Shown in pieces: positions 27,762-36,459 of a stretch of DNA of 64,000 nucleotides. The notes under the pieces were generated by a model. It saw nothing but the letters and a program-made list of their open reading frames with translations. It had not been told where the DNA came from and searched no databases. The position numbers and the translations under genes were made by a program. How positions within the stretch are numbered: the first letter of the stretch is position 1; the number at the start of each line of letters is the position of its first letter. The DNA is taken from the NCBI GenBank assembly GCA_028820655.1, contig JAPPIK010000056.1, positions 275,880 through 339,879 on the forward strand. The letters run 5' to 3'. This DNA is from Candidatus Poribacteria bacterium (GTDB taxonomy: Bacteria; Poribacteria; WGA-4E; JAJDTR01).

Positions 27762-28143
27762 ATGCGAAGTAAAGACTTGTTGCTAGCTTGGATTTGTGTT
27801 GTGTGTGGCTTGGTCTTGGCGGTAACGGTGGGATTGTTCGAGCCGGTTTTTGTGGAGCGACGAAAAAGGCCCGAGCGATGAAGAATTCAAGATAATTGTA
27901 CATCAGACGACGAGGCCATTTGAGGCAAGCTTGAAGACGAGCATATCACGCGATCTAGAAATAGTAAAGAACTATATGTTGACGGGAGAATCGACATCGC
28001 TTTCAAGTTTGCAGCGAAAGATTGATCGCTGGACATCAAAAGGCTACGAAATTACTCATTTTTCGAGTTGTGCCATCACGATTGATTCCATTGAAAGTGA
28101 AATTGTCCATACAGTGTTATTACGGCGTGTTCCGAGCAATTAA
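27762..28143 (+). pseudogene. Anchored protein interrupted by a one-base shift in a T run
   Basis: ATG at 27762 after AAAGGAGAAG starts MRSKDLLLAWICVVCG and a hydrophobic segment like those of the repeat proteins, then runs into a stop after 39 codons. The +1 frame continues from 27850 with WSDEKGPSDEEFKIIV and about 95 further residues to 28143, unlike the Gly-Asp repeats of its neighbours. Removing one T from the T5 run at 27847-27851 would fuse the two. It may be a pseudogene, a sequencing error or a phase-variable gene. Confidence 0.6.
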
Positions 28144-28370
28144 AGAAGGACATTTCATGCACGCACCGGCTACCATTGGCGAACTCGGTCTTGCCATATC
28201 GTAGAAAACTAAGGATTCAATCTTGATCGGTGTTCGGATAAAGCGCTTAAAGCGTACCGCCGTACGTTGCTGGAACTGGACAGGTGGATAGGCAACGCTA
28301 GGAACAATTTCCGAAGAGAATCCTATCGTGTCCGGTCAACGGCGGAGACTTCTGATAGGAAGCAGGTATC

Positions 28371-29819
28371 GTGGTGAATTCCCGCCCGAATGTTATACTC
28401 ATCATGTGCGATCAGATGCGCTGGGATGCTGTCGGATTCGCCGGAAGTTCCACAGTCCGGACGCCGCACCTCGATCAATTGACGGCGAACGGTGTTTGCT
28501 TTGAAAACGCCTATTGCGCGTCACCGGTTTGTTCGCCTGCGCGTGCAAGTTGGCTGACCGGTCTATATCCGCATGCTCATCTTCAACTGCGAAATTATGG
28601 CCCCGCACGAATGGGCAAATTCGGTTGCTTTCTACCTCGCGATTGCATAACCATCGGGGATGTTCTCAAAGCTGCCGGATATCGCTGCGGCATGGTAGGT
28701 CCATGGCATCTGGGTGAAGACCACAATCCGCAACACGGGTTCACCGATTTCTGGCGCGCCTATCGTTATCAGGGCCGTCACCCGGATCCGTTGACCGATT
28801 ATTTTGAGCAGGAAGGAGTCCCGAACCTCTATCTCCGTGACGCGCCCGGGATGACACTATACGAAAACACATTGGTATTGGGAACAATAGACGACCCGCG
28901 GCAGCAGCGAACGACCTGGACGGTAGACCGGGGCATCGAATTTATCCAAGGGGCAGACGGAAAGCCGTTTTTTCTGTTCACAAGTATCAAGGACCCTCAC
29001 CCCCTAATCTTGGTTCCGCCCGAACTTCTGGAATACTATCCGGAAGATCATATTCAACTGCCGACCTCCTTGCGGGACTCGCTTGAAGGGAAGCCCGAGT
29101 TTCAGACGAGAGGAAAATTTCGAATTCGCCCGACGGTGACAGACGAGCAGTTTCGCCGGATAATGGCGTACTATTACGCCCTCATCACCCACATTGACGC
29201 TCAGGTCGGACGAATCATCAAAACCCTTGAGGAACGGAGTCTCATTGACAATACGATTATTGCCTTTATTAGCGACCACGGCGAATTACTGGGTGATCAC
29301 GGCTATGTAGAGAAATGCTTGATGTATGAAGCCTCCGTGCGCGTACCGTGCCTTATTTCATGGATCGGACAGGTGCCGGGTGGTAATCGAATTGGGGCTC
29401 CACTTGCCGGTGTCGACCTCATGCCGACCCTGCTAGACCTTGTAGATGAAATTCCGCCGGTACAAATTGACGGGCGCTCCGTTGCGGAGGAAATCCTGAA
29501 TGGTCGAAAGCCTGAGCGTCGACCGGTCTTCGCCGAGATTGCCAGTCTTGACGCGATTTATCATGGTGCAGAAGAGCCGGAGCAACTCGCTGCCCACGTG
29601 ATGGTGCGCGACGAGAACTGGAAATACATTTGGAACCGTTTTGACATGGACGAACTGTACGACCTGGATGCAGACCCGGACGAGATGAGTAATATCGCCG
29701 ATGATTCTGAACACTTAAATCGGGTTGCCTCGATGCGCGATCAAATTGTCGAGATGATTTGCCATACAGGTCCTGGACCATACGAATGGTGTTTGCTTGA
29801 AAGAGAAAAGAATGAGTAG
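28371..29819 (+). CDS. Type I sulfatase
   Basis: The 482-residue protein is a formylglycine-dependent sulfatase. The modification site is Cys54 in SPVCSPARASWLTGLYPH; the N-terminal metal segment is IMCDQMRWDAVG, with Asp14 and Gln15; the second metal site is FISDHGELLGDHG. No signal peptide is seen. GTG at 28371 or 28374 follows AGGAAG. It overlaps the next gene by 8 bases, so the two are translationally coupled, which ties desulfation to a propeller glycosidase-like protein. Its substrate is not known. Confidence 0.9.
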   Translation: MVNSRPNVILIMCDQMRWDAVGFAGSSTVRTPHLDQLTANGVCFENAYCASPVCSPARASWLTGLYPHAHLQLRNYGPARMGKFGCFLPRDCITIGDVLKAAGYRCGMVGPWHLGEDHNPQHGFTDFWRAYRYQGRHPDPLTDYFEQEGVPNLYLRDAPGMTLYENTLVLGTIDDPRQQRTTWTVDRGIEFIQGADGKPFFLFTSIKDPHPLILVPPELLEYYPEDHIQLPTSLRDSLEGKPEFQTRGKFRIRPTVTDEQFRRIMAYYYALITHIDAQVGRIIKTLEERSLIDNTIIAFISDHGELLGDHGYVEKCLMYEASVRVPCLISWIGQVPGGNRIGAPLAGVDLMPTLLDLVDEIPPVQIDGRSVAEEILNGRKPERRPVFAEIASLDAIYHGAEEPEQLAAHVMVRDENWKYIWNRFDMDELYDLDADPDEMSNIADDSEHLNRVASMRDQIVEMICHTGPGPYEWCLLEREKNE

Positions 29820-31467
29820 ATATTTTCCAATTTGTGCGCTCGCAATTCTTTGTTGGGGTGGGTTCGCATCTACAAGTGTCAAGGCGGATGAAGGAGAAGG
29901 AATTGAAGGACTTGCCGAGGCGATACCCATCTTTGAAAAGCAAACCGCGAAGGCACGATTGGAGATAACAGGTCCTCTGGAGATTGGCTTCGAGAAGCAA
30001 CTGTTTGTCGATGACTGCATCGTCGCCGAAAAGAGGAATGTCACGCGCGAACTTGGTGAAATCACTAGAGAAAATGATCCCGTTATGGTTGCGGACAAAC
30101 CTTGGGAACACGCCAATCGTCTGGGTTTCTATATGACCGTGCTGCGAGATGAGAAACACGACCGGTTCAAAATGTGGTATCTTGCCCAACATGGCGGTTG
30201 GCAGGATTTCAACGGATTCAACACAGAAATCGGACCGGCGGGCGTAGACATATCGGGCGTCGGTTATGCCGAGAGCGTTGACGGGCTGAACTGGACTAAA
30301 CCTCTCCAAGATGTTTTCACATACGGCGATATAGTTCGTGAAACTCCCACGCGGCCCGACACACCCACGAACATCGTGATACGAGCCCAATCGTTCAGTT
30401 GCTTTATTGACCCGACGGTTCCTTGGGGCGCCCCGGACAAATACAAAGCGGCATTCGATAACCCCGTCGATCAAAGGCCCGATGGAGGCGATGTGGCATG
30501 TGCGAGTTTGGCATATTCCCCCGATGGCATTCACTGGACCTATTACAACAATGGCGAGCGTGTTACCTATCGTGCCGCGGATACGCAGAATCAGATACTC
30601 TGGGATCCGATAAGCGAGCGGTACCTTCTCGTCACTCGCCACGATCTCGCAGGTGATGGCGCCGAACAACGAGAAACGCGCGGCACTCGGGTAATGGCGC
30701 ACCACAAAGGCAACGACTTAATCAATCACCCAACGGCGTGGCGGGATCTTCAAATCCTCGGACTCGATGACCGAAAGCGGCGCCAAATTCATGCCTTGAC
30801 GGTTTGGCCCTATGAGGGAGTGTATTTCGGTTTCATCGGCGCCTACGAATTCTTGACGGATGACGACTTTAGCAGAACGCCGGGAGACTTGGAAACGCGG
30901 CACGAAGAGAACATCGTTAACTTCTATATCACGACCAGCCGCGATGCTGTTGATTGGGACATGAGCTGGGTCTATGCCTCCAAAGCCCTGATTCCCCGCG
31001 GCCCCGCCGGTAGTTTCGACAAGGACGGTATCCACGTGCCCAACCTGGTTACCTACGACGACCGCCACTGGCTCTTCTACTGCGGCATGTCGGAACGGTT
31101 CGGACACGACGATCCGAAGGGCGTTATGGGGATTGGGCTTGCCACTCTGCGGCTTGACGGGTTCGTCTGTCTTGAAGCGAAGGAGGATTTTGGGATGGTC
31201 GTGACGAAGCCGTTGAAGCTTGATGGGAACAAACTCCAAGTCAACGTCGAGGCTGCAGATGGGGAGTTGAAGGTTGAGGTGTTGGATGCGGACGGCGTTC
31301 CTATCAAGGGGTTTTCCGGGCGCCGCGCAGAGACCTACGCCGGTATCGACGGTTTAAGGTTTGAACCGCTGTGGGCGGGAAAAGACCTGTCCCAGTTGGT
31401 CGGAGAGATAATTCAGTTGAAGTTTTCCTTCAAAAACGCTAAACTCTACGCGTTCCAAATTCTGTAG
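29812..31467 (+). CDS. Secreted GH32/GH43-like beta-propeller protein
   Basis: The 551-residue protein has a signal peptide (ICALAILCWGGFASTSVKA, ending near residue 25), then KQLFVDDCIVAEKRNV, FKMWYLAQHGG, YAESVDGLNWTKP, SLAYSPDGIHWTYY, LIPRGPAGSFDKD and a C-terminal FKNAKLYAFQI. It is the exported paralog of the protein at 23700-25241. ATG at 29812 lies within the end of the sulfatase gene (8-base overlap). A periplasmic or extracellular glycosidase acting with the sulfatase is a fair inference; no catalytic residues are assigned. Confidence 0.78.
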   Translation: MSRYFPICALAILCWGGFASTSVKADEGEGIEGLAEAIPIFEKQTAKARLEITGPLEIGFEKQLFVDDCIVAEKRNVTRELGEITRENDPVMVADKPWEHANRLGFYMTVLRDEKHDRFKMWYLAQHGGWQDFNGFNTEIGPAGVDISGVGYAESVDGLNWTKPLQDVFTYGDIVRETPTRPDTPTNIVIRAQSFSCFIDPTVPWGAPDKYKAAFDNPVDQRPDGGDVACASLAYSPDGIHWTYYNNGERVTYRAADTQNQILWDPISERYLLVTRHDLAGDGAEQRETRGTRVMAHHKGNDLINHPTAWRDLQILGLDDRKRRQIHALTVWPYEGVYFGFIGAYEFLTDDDFSRTPGDLETRHEENIVNFYITTSRDAVDWDMSWVYASKALIPRGPAGSFDKDGIHVPNLVTYDDRHWLFYCGMSERFGHDDPKGVMGIGLATLRLDGFVCLEAKEDFGMVVTKPLKLDGNKLQVNVEAADGELKVEVLDADGVPIKGFSGRRAETYAGIDGLRFEPLWAGKDLSQLVGEIIQLKFSFKNAKLYAFQIL

Positions 31468-31595
31468 ATTATACCTGCGTCGAAGGAAATCATTACGACG
31501 TTGGCTTAAGTAAAATGCTAATTGTGTTCACCTCTTTGTTGCACAGTTGCTAAGAATTAGTCTTCGGAGTTTCACGCTGTTAGGAGCGGTACAAT

Positions 31596-32573
31596 ATGGT
31601 TAATTTTGCGGTTGTCGGCTTGGGTATGGGAAGAAACCGAGCGCAGATGATTAAGGACACCGATGGCGCCGAGTTGAACTGTGTCGTCGATTTGCAGGCT
31701 GATCTTGCCAAGAAAACCGCCCAAGAACTTGGCACGGACTGGGAGGCGAATTTGGACGACGTTCTTGGTCGAGGCGACATTGACTGCGTCATGGTAATGA
31801 CGCCAAGCGGTACCCATGCGGAAATTGGCATACGCGCCGCGAAGGCTGGAAAACACGTGGTTACTACAAAACCGATGGATGTCAGCACCGAAGCCTGCGA
31901 TCGACTCATCGCCGCCTGCGACGAAGCGGGGGTCAAGCTCGCCGTTGACTATCAAAGCCGTTATGTGGATAGCAACTATCGTGTTGCCGAAGCACTCAGT
32001 AGAGGCTGGCTGGGGAGACCTATTCTGGGAGAGATTCGCTTCAAATGGTTCAGATCCGACGAATACTTTGAACACAACGGGAGTTGGCGGGGAACATGGA
32101 AGATGGACGGCGGCGGATCTCTGGCAAACCAAGGAGCCCATCTGCTTGATGTCATCAGTTGGTTCATGGGCGATTTCGAATCGGTCTACGGCGAAACAGC
32201 AATTATGAACCACGACATCGAAACCGAAGATATCGGGCTTGCCATTGTCCGTTTCAAGAGTGGAGCGAGAGGTGTCATAGTTGGAACAACGACGTTTCCA
32301 ACGAATGCCTACTTCAGCGCGGAGGTGCACGGTACGGATGGCGGAATTTTAATTGAAGATGTGCTTGGTGGCAAGATGCGAGTTTTCGGCGAAGGGCTCG
32401 AGGAACGGCTACTGCAAATCGACAACCCGATTCAAAGCATTGTCGAGGATGTGGTGCGCGCGGTTGAAGAGGGCGAAAACGTGCGGGTTGACGGCCGGGA
32501 AGGTCGCCGCACCGTCGCGCTCTTGGAAAAAATTTACGAGTCCGCTCGAACGGGGAAGTCCATCGGACCGTGA
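31596..32573 (+). CDS. Gfo/Idh/MocA-family oxidoreductase
   Basis: The 325-residue protein has the Rossmann motif VVGLGMGRNRA and a TKP (T91-K92-P93) in place of the usual EKP; GGGSLANQGAHLLDVISWF supplies the canonical catalytic His and Asp segment. ATG at 31596 follows TAGGAGCGG. It heads a same-strand run of eight genes reaching 38866. A sugar or sugar acid is the likely substrate. Confidence 0.9.
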   Translation: MVNFAVVGLGMGRNRAQMIKDTDGAELNCVVDLQADLAKKTAQELGTDWEANLDDVLGRGDIDCVMVMTPSGTHAEIGIRAAKAGKHVVTTKPMDVSTEACDRLIAACDEAGVKLAVDYQSRYVDSNYRVAEALSRGWLGRPILGEIRFKWFRSDEYFEHNGSWRGTWKMDGGGSLANQGAHLLDVISWFMGDFESVYGETAIMNHDIETEDIGLAIVRFKSGARGVIVGTTTFPTNAYFSAEVHGTDGGILIEDVLGGKMRVFGEGLEERLLQIDNPIQSIVEDVVRAVEEGENVRVDGREGRRTVALLEKIYESARTGKSIGP

Positions 32574-32668
32574 GGTAGCTGTTAGATTGCGCCGCACATG
32601 TAAAATTTCATCATCTGGATTCAGGAGAAATACCTGTTTACTTCTGCGAAAGGGACTCCGCACAAACT

Positions 32669-33427
32669 ATGGGCTTAAAACACGATGACGGCTGGAATAT
32701 ACCGACAGACTATCCATTCTACCCGTCCCTGCCCGCAATTTACCGGAATGTGAAGTTTCAGTATGTCTTCTTTCACGCGGATCCCACTGCTATCCAAGAA
32801 TTGTTACCTGAGCCGCTGCAGTCAACCGAAGACGGACTTTGCGTGGCAGCAGGCGTAGATGTGCCCTTCTACACCAACTATGGGCAATTTCAGGAATCGT
32901 TTGTGGTGATGCGTTGTCGGTTTAGAAATCAGGCTGGTTTCTTCTGTTCCCACGTTTTTCATAATGGCCCCGCCGGAATCGCCGCCGGCAGAGAGATATA
33001 TGGGACACCGAAAATCTATGCCGAATTAAAGGTTCGCCAAGAAGAGCGATCCATACTCACGGAGACTTTTCTCAGTGGCGCGCCGGTTCTGCAAATAGAT
33101 TTCAGCATGACAGAGACGGCTCGGAAAGATGCCATGCCTCCCTTGACCCCCGCATGGCGTTTAAAAGTGATTCCTAAGGCAGATGGGCCCGGACCCGCGC
33201 TGAAACAGTTGATTGATTGTAGCGAGACTACCCAGGACCTAAAAGTACATTTCATGGCAAAGGGGAGGGGAAGGGTTGTGTTTGGACAATCTTCCTTGTG
33301 CGATCTATCCTCACTCACTCCATTGGATTATGGAGACGCGTTTTACTTGGAGTGTAGCTATTCTGAGGAATATGCCAAAATCGCATACGATTATCTGGCG
33401 CAAGAGTTATCAGAGAGTCAAGCGTAA
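32669..33427 (+). CDS. Acetoacetate decarboxylase-family protein
   Basis: The 252-residue protein has the family segment AAGREIYGTPKIYAEL. Lys115 sits at the same residue number as the Schiff-base lysine of the clostridial enzyme, but the neighbouring lysine that lowers its pKa (K116) is Ile. The protein therefore may belong to the group of homologs that use the fold for other Schiff-base chemistry such as aldol or hydratase reactions. ATG at 32669 follows AAGGGA. It lies between a Gfo/Idh oxidoreductase and a PhyH protein in a probable operon. Confidence 0.85.
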   Translation: MGLKHDDGWNIPTDYPFYPSLPAIYRNVKFQYVFFHADPTAIQELLPEPLQSTEDGLCVAAGVDVPFYTNYGQFQESFVVMRCRFRNQAGFFCSHVFHNGPAGIAAGREIYGTPKIYAELKVRQEERSILTETFLSGAPVLQIDFSMTETARKDAMPPLTPAWRLKVIPKADGPGPALKQLIDCSETTQDLKVHFMAKGRGRVVFGQSSLCDLSSLTPLDYGDAFYLECSYSEEYAKIAYDYLAQELSESQA

Positions 33428-33498
33428 GGTATGTATCACAAATCACCGGGACGGGCTTTACCTATCGGAAGTGGCGCGAGTCACTCCGTGAAGAATAA

Positions 33499-34248
33499 AT
33501 GAACGAAGAAGAACGCTATCTTTTTGATATACAGGGTTATCTGGTCGTGCAAGATGTACTAAGCAAAGCGGAACTTGCGCAGCTAACGGGGCTGATGCGC
33601 CCGCAATTCGAAGCAGAACCAAACAATGAGGACATTTATAGCCAGCGATTTGGTGGGTTTCTCCAATTGGAGAGCGATGCCTTTCGGAATCTACTAAATC
33701 ATCCGCGCATCATGCCATACCTAAAGGAACTGATAGGCGATCGATTTCGATTGGATCACGCTTACGGCATCGTGATGCGGAAGGGAAACCTCGGGTTAAA
33801 CTTGCATGGCGGCGGAACGCCGTACAATCCGTCGCAGTATTACGTGTGCCGGGACGGGCAGATGTACAACGGACTCACGGTAGTCTCGTGGGCGTTGACG
33901 GATATGCTCCCCGGCCAGGGCGGGTTCTGTTGCATTCCGGGCAGTCACAAGAGCAATTTTTCCTGCCCTCCGCAGTTGAAGGTTGTCAAAGATGAACCTG
34001 AATGCATGGAGGGCGTACATCAGAAGGAAGGGGATGTCGCAATTTTCACCGAGGCGTTGACCCACGGCACGCTGCCGTGGGAAGCGGACCATCCCCGGCT
34101 TTCGATTCTGGTCAAGTACAGCCCGGGCCACGCTTCTTGGTCGCAGAAGCAGTATCCGGATGAAATGCGCACCCAAATGAACTCGGAGGACCAGCGACTG
34201 TTACTGGAACCTCCCTATGTCCACGGTCGGAAGGCGGTCGTGGACTAG
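33499..34248 (+). CDS. PhyH-family protein with HGG in place of HxD
   Basis: The 249-residue protein has the PhyH fold signals VSWALTD, GGFCCIPGSHKSNF and LTHGTLPW, with distal His189 and Arg200. The proximal iron motif is NLHGGGTPY: His103-Gly104-Gly105, so the carboxylate that normally completes the facial triad is missing. In characterised iron/2-oxoglutarate halogenases this position is also Gly or Ala, but a non-catalytic or differently liganded protein is equally possible. ATG at 33499 is 72 bases after the decarboxylase-like gene. Its neighbour PhyH protein has a normal motif. Confidence 0.82.
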   Translation: MNEEERYLFDIQGYLVVQDVLSKAELAQLTGLMRPQFEAEPNNEDIYSQRFGGFLQLESDAFRNLLNHPRIMPYLKELIGDRFRLDHAYGIVMRKGNLGLNLHGGGTPYNPSQYYVCRDGQMYNGLTVVSWALTDMLPGQGGFCCIPGSHKSNFSCPPQLKVVKDEPECMEGVHQKEGDVAIFTEALTHGTLPWEADHPRLSILVKYSPGHASWSQKQYPDEMRTQMNSEDQRLLLEPPYVHGRKAVVD

Positions 34249-34333
34249 AAGGAAATTCACAACTACACGATCATTCTCATCTTTCTGATTTCAACGCGTT
34301 AGTCATATTCGACTTTCAAGGAGATTCAACACC

Positions 34334-35104
34334 ATGCCAAAGCAACTTACCTCGAAGCAGCTTGAAGCCTATCACCGAGACGGTTACATTGCCGTCGAAG
34401 ACCTCGTGTCACCCAAGGAGGTTGAGGGGCTAAGTCGGCGGCTCCGGGAGTATACGCACGAGGGCAGACCGCCGGGTAAAATAGGACTCCAGGTCGAGCC
34501 GCGAGTCGCAAGAGGGGAACTTAAAGTCGATCATCCGGGCGACGGGATTCGAAAAGTAAGCAACCTTGTCCAAGGCGACGACATGTTCCGCGCTCTCGGT
34601 ATGCACGAGAACATCGTCGGCATAATTGAGCAGATATTGGGACCGGACATCAAATTCTTCCGCACCGATATGCTGATGAAACCTCCCGAGGTCGGATCGC
34701 AGAAGGGATGGCATCAAGATTCGCCGTATTGGCCCATCAAACCCATGGCGCTGTGCTCGTGTTGGTTCACCCTTGACGACGCCACGCCGGACAACGGGTG
34801 TTTGGCTGTGCTTCGCGGTTGGCACAAAAAGGGCCCGCTCCCGCACGTCAAGGTCACGGATGATTTTGTCATTCAGGAGGAGCATTGGGACCCGTCTGCC
34901 CGCATCTTGGCCCCGGTGCGGGCAGGAGGAGGAGTTTTCTTCCATTCGCTGCTCCCGCACTACACGGCGCCCAACCGCTCCGATACGTGGCGGCGCGCAA
35001 TCGCTCTATCTTATATGTCGGCAAAATCGCAATACACGAAGGAAGGGGAAGGGCCGATCTACTATCACGTGCAAGGACAGACATACCCGGGATGCGTGCG
35101 CTAA
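34334..35104 (+). CDS. Phytanoyl-CoA dioxygenase (PhyH) family oxygenase
   Basis: The 256-residue protein has a complete iron site: His127 and Asp129 (GWHQDSPYW), distal His209 (SLLPHYTAPNRS) and Arg220/221 for 2-oxoglutarate. LDDATPDNGCLAVLRGWHK is typical of the family, as is the N-terminal AYHRDGYIAVEDLVS. ATG at 34334 follows AAGGAG. It sits in the operon between the HGG-type PhyH gene and a Kelch gene 31 bases on. The hydroxylated substrate is unknown. Confidence 0.88.
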   Translation: MPKQLTSKQLEAYHRDGYIAVEDLVSPKEVEGLSRRLREYTHEGRPPGKIGLQVEPRVARGELKVDHPGDGIRKVSNLVQGDDMFRALGMHENIVGIIEQILGPDIKFFRTDMLMKPPEVGSQKGWHQDSPYWPIKPMALCSCWFTLDDATPDNGCLAVLRGWHKKGPLPHVKVTDDFVIQEEHWDPSARILAPVRAGGGVFFHSLLPHYTAPNRSDTWRRAIALSYMSAKSQYTKEGEGPIYYHVQGQTYPGCVR

Positions 35105-35135
35105 GCATACCTGAAATCACTCAAAGGAGAAAACT

Positions 35136-36236
35136 ATGGCAATAAAAATAACTTGGGAACAGGGACCGGCATATCCGGCGTTAATTAAGGGGCCGTCGGC
35201 AGGTATCGTAGATGGACGGTTCATGGTTGCCGGGGGAATGTCTTACCCTTGGCGCGAGGTTGAGTACGGATTCTGGCTCGGGATTGACGAAGAAACGGAA
35301 GCAATTCCGTCACTTGTCGTGCCCGGCGAGCACATAGAGAGCGCCATCGGCAAATGGCATCCGCTCCCGCCTTTGCCGGTAGGTCCCGGTTGGACCTCCG
35401 GCGCCGCAGTTGCCGGAGGTTTGGCAGTCGTTGGCGGACGCCGTCGTGCGGTTGGGATGCGCGCCATAGCGGATTCCTGGTTTCTGGACGTGCGAGGCGG
35501 CGAAACCACATGGGAACGCCTTCCCGATCGACCGACTCCTGCTATGGTGCCGACGACGTTCTCACACGGCGACTTCCTTTACACCGCTTTCGGCACGGAT
35601 TGGCAGCCTCATGAACATTCGGTTGAAGACACAAACATTTACCGCATGGATGTCGCTAAACGATCGGGCTGGGAAGTCGTCACTCGGTTCCCGGGCAAGC
35701 CCAGATGGTTTGCCGGAGTCACTATCTGCAACGGCAAACTCTACGTCATCAGCGGACGCGACGCACCCATCGGTGGAGTAAAGGACGTTTATCCCTATAA
35801 CGCCCATAGATTCGGAGATGATGGTACCGCGGTGTACATTGCTTTCCGGGAAGTGTGGGAATACGACCTACAGACGGGAATGTGGCAGGAACTGGCGCGC
35901 CCTCCGCGAGCCTTTGGGTGTGAAGCTTTTACCGTAGCCGATCGATGGATTGTGTTGACCGGCGGTGACAGTTGGGTGGTACACCCCGAGGGCGTTTCGG
36001 TTTCCATTAAGAGCTACGAGTCGGAGCTTGACTTTTTCTGTTACTCTCACGAGACGTGGGCTTATGATACGCACACCGGAGAGTGGTCGGCATTGGATCC
36101 GCTCCCATACGGCGTGTGTTCGCACAGGGTTGCTATCTCGGGCAATCGCGTTTTCACAATCGGTAACGAGACCGTGGACAAGAAGCGGAGCAATGCCTAC
36201 GGAACGGTGTTTGAAGGCACCATCGAATTCTCATGA
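35136..36236 (+). CDS. Kelch-repeat beta-propeller protein
   Basis: The 366-residue protein shows repeated Kelch-type blades: GRFMVAGGMSYPW, GGLAVVGGRRRAV, NGKLYVISGRDAP, DRWIVLTGGDSW and GNRVFTIGNETV, each followed by a Trp-rich strand such as WEYDLQTGMWQEL and WAYDTHTGEWSAL. There is no signal peptide. Galactose-oxidase-like or mutarotase (NanM-like) roles are known for the fold, but nothing here fixes one. ATG at 35136 follows AAAGGAGAAA. Confidence 0.82.
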   Translation: MAIKITWEQGPAYPALIKGPSAGIVDGRFMVAGGMSYPWREVEYGFWLGIDEETEAIPSLVVPGEHIESAIGKWHPLPPLPVGPGWTSGAAVAGGLAVVGGRRRAVGMRAIADSWFLDVRGGETTWERLPDRPTPAMVPTTFSHGDFLYTAFGTDWQPHEHSVEDTNIYRMDVAKRSGWEVVTRFPGKPRWFAGVTICNGKLYVISGRDAPIGGVKDVYPYNAHRFGDDGTAVYIAFREVWEYDLQTGMWQELARPPRAFGCEAFTVADRWIVLTGGDSWVVHPEGVSVSIKSYESELDFFCYSHETWAYDTHTGEWSALDPLPYGVCSHRVAISGNRVFTIGNETVDKKRSNAYGTVFEGTIEFS

Positions 36237-36243
36237 GCCGTTG

Positions 36244-36366
36244 GTAGGAGCGATAACAGCTTTTAATGGCAATGTCAATTGGTTGCGAAACGCGGGTTGC
36301 TATGCTATAGTCAAATCCATTCAGATTAACACACATTTCGGTAGGTGCGGTTTCCAACCGCACCTA
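36244..36366 (+). repeat. GTAGG palindrome and partial copy
   Basis: At 36341-36366 GTAGG is part of a perfect 11-bp inverted repeat, TAGGTGCGGTT/AACCGCACCTA, around a TCC loop. A truncated GTAGGAGCGATAAC lies at 36244-36257, recalling the element at 23528. Both sit in the 223-base leader before the next gene. Confidence 0.6.
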
Positions 36367-36459
36367 GGAGACTATATAAACACCGAATCGGCTAAGAATC
36401 CGAATCTGCGCAGTGTACAAATAAATACTGGATTCCTATACAGCCCGAGAGAGGAAATC

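Noticed and set aside
29419-30705. 428-codon minus-strand open frame
   Set aside because: It lies opposite the end of a sulfatase and a GH-like gene that both have clear motifs and ribosome sites; its translation matches nothing and is low in family-like pattern.
35965-36459. Long N-terminal extension of the Gfo/Idh gene at 36460
   Set aside because: It overlaps the Kelch gene in another frame and runs through a palindrome; the ATG at 36460 has a proper ribosome site and a normal family N-terminus.
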